Positions 60,712-64,000 of a DNA stretch of 64,000 bases are shown here, piece after piece (the stretch's first letter is position 1; every line of letters starts with the position of its first letter). The notes beneath the pieces are model-generated. The model was not told the DNA's origin and searched no databases. It was given only the letters and a program-made list of their open reading frames with translations. The translations under genes and the position numbers were made by a program. Origin of the DNA: Rhizophagus clarus (Eukaryota; Glomeromycota; Glomeromycetes; Glomerales; Glomeraceae). Location of the stretch: assembly GCA_015698045.1 (NCBI GenBank), contig BLAL01000302.1, forward strand, positions 682,001-746,000, written 5' to 3'.

Positions 60712-61510
60712 ATGACACGTGCTTTTAGTGAAGACCTGAAATGGAGAATAGTTTTTCTTTATTATAATGGACATAATTGTAAAAAAATAGCTGAGTTACT
60801 ATATATTAGTAAGACTACTGTTAAAAAAGTTCTACAAATTTATATGCGATGGGGTGCAGTAGTAGATCCTTGGAAAAAGCCACCAGAACGTAACAAAACA
60901 CTAACTTAGGATGATATGAAAGTATTTGCAGGGTTATATTGATGGTTTCACGTCTTTTGTAAAATTTTCTTTAAAAAAATACTCACTTTTTATCACAATT
61001 TAGATATTACAAGAATTAGTTAAAGATAAAATTGATTGGTATTTAGATGAATTAGTTGGAGAACTTGAGGTACGAATAGGTAAACTAGTTTCTATTCCAA
61101 CTCTTTAGCGGTCATTGGTTTATTGTGGAATTAGTAGGAAAAAGGTAAATTTTAGTAATTCAAATTACTATAAATTATTGCATGATTTATTTACTATTTT
61201 TTTTTTACTATTTCAGCTACATCGTGTGGCTTATAAACAGAATGAACTTCTCTGAAGTACATTTATTGCAAAAGTTGGATGTGAATATAAGCCTGAACAG
61301 TTTATATTTATGGATAAAACTTCAAAAGATGAGCGTACTTTGTCTCGTGGATATGGGTATTCCCTTAAAAATACGTTTGCAACTAAAAAGAATGTTTTTG
61401 TGCATAATGTACATTACCTGCTTTATCATTACAAGGTATTATTGCAGTAGATATAATGGAAGGCAGTTGTACAAAGGAAAGATTTAAAGAATTTGTTATT
61501 TCAAATGTGG
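60712..61510 (+). pseudogene. Tc1/mariner (IS630-type) transposase gene, decayed and truncated
   Basis: The start MTRAFSEDLKWRIVFLYYNG with KKIAELLYISKTTVKKVL is the helix-turn-helix DNA-binding part. Later pieces KDKIDWYLDELVGELE, IPTL/RSLVYCGISRKK, FIAKVGCEYKPEQFIFMDKTSKDERTLSRGYGYSLKN and GIIAVDI belong to the DDE_3 endonuclease domain. In-frame stops interrupt at least three points and two short introns seem present (about 60928-61003 and 61145-61216). The frame is lost at about 61510, where a satellite begins, so the last catalytic part is missing. The upstream part of this gene or element is separated from the ORF by the hAT insertion. Confidence 0.75.
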
Positions 61511-61524
61511 TGGGTAAAATTTTA

Positions 61525-62340
61525 TGATAAAAAAATTTCTATCAAAGAATTCCATACGAACGCTTTTCTTATGAACTCTTAAAAAATCTCTTAAGAAAAA
61601 TTTTTCTATCAGATATCCCATACGAACTCTTTCCATATGAACTCTTAGAAAATCTCTTAAAAAAACAACTTTTCTATCAAAGAATCCCATGCGAACTCTT
61701 TCCATATGAACTCTTAGAAAATCTCTCAAAAAAAATTTTCTACCAGATATTCCATACGAACTCTTCTCACACTAGAAAATCTTAAAAAAAATTTTCTATC
61801 AAAGACATCCCATATGAACTTTTTTCCATATGAACACTTGGAAAATCTTTATCAAAATATCCCATACGAACTGTTCCTTTACGAATTCTTAAAAAATCTA
61901 TAAAAATAATTTTCTAACAAAGAATCCATACGAACCCTTCCTATACGAACTCTTAGAAAATCTCTCAAAAAAAATATTTCCTATTAGATATCCTACACGA
62001 ACCCTTCCCATATGAACTCAGAAAATTTCGCAAAAAAATTTTCTATCAGATATCCCATACAAACTCTTCCTATACGAACTCTTAGAGAATCTCTTAAAAA
62101 AAATTTTCTATCAAAGATATCCAACAAACCTTTCCCATATGAACTCTTAGAAAATCTCTTAAAAAAAATTTTTCTATCAGATATCCCCATATGAACTCTT
62201 TCCATATGAACTCTTAGAAAATAAAAAAAATTTTTTATCAGATATCCCATATAAACTCTTTCCATACAAACTTTTAGAAATCTCAAAAAATAAAAATATC
62301 ACTATTTATCAAAAATATCCTATATGAATCTTAGAAAATC
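61525..62340. repeat. satellite-like tandem array, unit about 65 bases
   Basis: About a dozen diverged copies of a unit containing TATCCCATACGAACTCTTTC, CATATGAACTCTTAGAAAA and TCTCTTAAAAAAAATTTTC. The array directly follows the broken Tc1-type gene. ORFs on the minus strand (RVHMERVRMGYL repeats) are products of the repeat. Confidence 0.65.
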
Positions 62341-62439
62341 TATCAAAAAAAAATTTCTATCAGAGTTTAGAGTTTTAAAATGGTTTATAAATTAAATATT
62401 TTAAAACGACATTATTGAAAAAATCTAAAAAATCTGCTA

Positions 62440-62690
62440 ATATATAATAAGCCAATTAGCAACCAATCGGTCATCAATCTGATATGGTCGATTGGTAACC
62501 TATTGATAACTGGTAAATTCAACCGTACACCAATCAGTCATTGATCAGTCATATGACCAGTTGATAACCGATTTGGAATTTATACCTGATTGATGACCTA
62601 TTGAAAGAATCAGTCATCAATAGGTATCCAATCGGTTACCAATCAGTCACATGACCGATTGATGACTGATTTGACTCCATTCGACCTGTG
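62440..62690. repeat. palindromic CAATCGGTCA-type repeat
   Basis: Built of words such as CCAATCGGTCATCAATC and their inverses. It ends with GATTTGACTCCATTCGACCTG, the inverse of the beginning of the block at 53115, so the two are copies of one element in opposite orientation. Confidence 0.5.
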
Positions 62691-62693
62691 ATC

Positions 62694-62890
62694 TAAATCT
62701 GAATTTGGTCAGATTCAGATCAGATTTGGGTCAGATTCAGATCAAACTCAAATCGGATTCAGATTTTAAATTTAGGTTCGCGGATCAGATTCAGATTTCA
62801 AATATATATCTGAATTACAGATCTGGATTTAAAATTGATAGATCCAGATCTGTCAGATCAGATTTAAATCTGATAAAATTCGATCCATGC
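62694..62890. repeat. GATC-palindrome repeat, second copy
   Basis: The same composition as 54712-54918 (CAGATTCAGATCAGATT, GATCCAGATCTGTCAGATC) in different arrangement. Confidence 0.55.
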
Positions 62891-63001
62891 GGAACCTAGC
62901 CAATACCTACAAAAAAAGAAAGAAAAAAAAGTAACGTTAAAAATGTTACTAAAAAAGATTAAAAACAAACTATTCCCTCCCCATTTACCTTTAGTCCAAA
63001 G
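62891..63001 (-). repeat. isolated intron-like unit beside the second hAT copy
   Basis: On the minus strand an exon-like piece ends at a GTAAATGGGG donor (about 62990). The intron-like segment runs to TTTCTTTCTTTTTTTGTAG, and the next piece is GTATTGGCTAGGTTCCGCA, close to that near 54690. Confidence 0.45.
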
Positions 63002-64000
63002 TATACTTCTCCGCGAATTAGATTCTTAGAATGCCGAAATATACGGCAGCAGAGCCGAATCCGAATTGACGTAACCGTAATTATTTTGACAGACGTAATA
63101 CATTTTGACAGACGTAATACATTTTGACAGACGAAATACATTTTGACAGACGAAATACATTTTGACAGACAAAATATATTTTGACAGACGTAAATACATT
63201 TTGACAGACCTAATACAGTAATATATTTTGACAGACTTTAATTCGCATTTGATTCACCATTAATAAAAGCTCTGAGCCGGCTTGTTTACACAGTTCACAT
63301 ATTAAGTAAAAATAAAAAAAAAAAGATATCGATTCCGTCGTCACAGCGATTTCAGCATCGATCATATGACCTATCGATCCGATTTACCAGGATCCCATAT
63401 ATACAGACTCAAAAATTTTAATAGAACTTTTATGTATCTAATTTTACTATAAAATCAGCATACAAGTTCAAATTTTACTATAAAATATACAATTTCGAAT
63501 CTAAGTTTATATAAAATCAAGTCCAATTTTTATTTATTAATTTGAGACAAATAAAATTATTATATTTCTTCAAAAAACTTCCACAAGAACTCATCCTCAC
63601 ACATTTATCCGTATCCTATAGACACCAGAAAGCTGAAACTTACAAAAAAATAAGAAAAGAAATGGTTAGTACGTTTCCTTAAAGTAAATTCCAAAAGGAC
63701 TTGTCCCTACACACTTACCATTATCCTATAGACACCAGAAAACCCGAAACCTACAAAAAATAAGAAAAGAAACGGTTAATACGTTTCCTCAAAGTAAATT
63801 ACAAAAAAACTCGTCCCCCATACAAGTACCCGTATCCCATAGACTCCAGAAAACCGAAACCTACAAAAAATAAGAAAAGAAACGGTCAGTACGTTTCTTC
63901 AGCGTAAATTCCAAAAAAACTCGTACTTACCCATATCCTATAGACTCCAGAAAACCGAAACTTAAGATAAAAAACGTTTAGCACGTTTCTTCAAAGTAAA
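63002..64000 (-). mobile_element. right end of a second hAT copy, inverted, leaving the window
   Basis: From TATACTTCTCCGCGAATTA at 63002 the sequence is the reverse complement of 60675 back to about 59677, including the eight 19-base subterminal repeats and array 3. Reading about 1 kb side by side I found only one clear substitution (near 63350 against 60325). Eight bases GTCCAAAG (62994-63001) would be one side of its target duplication; the other side is outside the window. Confidence 0.85.

Noticed and set aside
61496-62286. Minus-strand ORFs with RVHMERVRMGYL repeats
   Set aside because: Products of the ~65-base satellite; frames shift between copies.
59677-64000. The two ~1-kb inverted arms as giant terminal repeats of one Tc1-type element lying between them
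   Set aside because: The arm ends at 60675 and 63002 carry the same TATACTT(T/C)TCCGCG terminus as the left end at 55964, and TTTTCAAT duplications pair 55956 with 60676. Two oppositely oriented hAT copies explain this better.

Overview
The window looks like nuclear DNA of an AT-rich, intron-dense fungus. Introns are mostly 60-90 bases, with GTAAGT-like donors, TACTAAC-like branch sites and (T)nAG acceptors. The gene set is fungal, and the mix of compact housekeeping genes with a large repeat-filled tract would fit an arbuscular mycorrhizal fungus such as Rhizophagus. That placement is inference, made without a database search.

Bases 1-43,900 are a gene-dense block of 20 protein genes, many in divergent pairs with short shared upstream regions. 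In order they are: a HAL/HRK-type kinase (partial), TIM17, a PA-TM-RING protein, a short-chain dehydrogenase, Pol III subunit RPC4, a RidA protein, biotin-protein ligase, the COMPASS subunit ASH2/BRE2, ribosomal protein eL36, a beta-trefoil protein, an SR-protein kinase, eIF3g, PER1, an RNase P/MRP Rpr2-type subunit, methylenetetrahydrofolate reductase, a triple dsRNA-binding protein, a small coiled-coil protein, a DOCK-family exchange factor, the splicing factor CLF1 and an STK16/ENV7 kinase. I rebuilt exon structures by hand; for every multi-exon gene whose two ends lie in the window the exon lengths sum to a multiple of three and join recognisable protein blocks.

Bases 43,900-64,000 hold no host gene that I can recognise. 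They contain two poly-A retroposed copies with 12-14 base target duplications, a Tc1/mariner-like MITE, two other MITEs, a decayed LINE fragment, several minisatellites, and a complete hAT transposon (55964-60675). The hAT element has 8-base target duplications, matching terminal inverted repeats and an uninterrupted five-exon transposase gene. It sits just upstream of the start codon of a decayed Tc1/IS630-type transposase gene. The right end of a second, nearly identical hAT copy enters in opposite orientation at 63002 and runs out of the window.

The most unusual signal is a set of tandem arrays (52459-53010, 58900-59359, 59646-60068 and its copy in 63600-64000) whose ~95-120 base units each look like a complete spliceosomal intron (63-84 bases: GTAAGT donor, TACTAAC-like branch site, pyrimidine tract, AG) followed by a 24-48 base exon-like spacer. 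The arrays have different sequences but the same architecture, and the branch site often lies at the centre of a short palindrome. I know of no described system that matches this.
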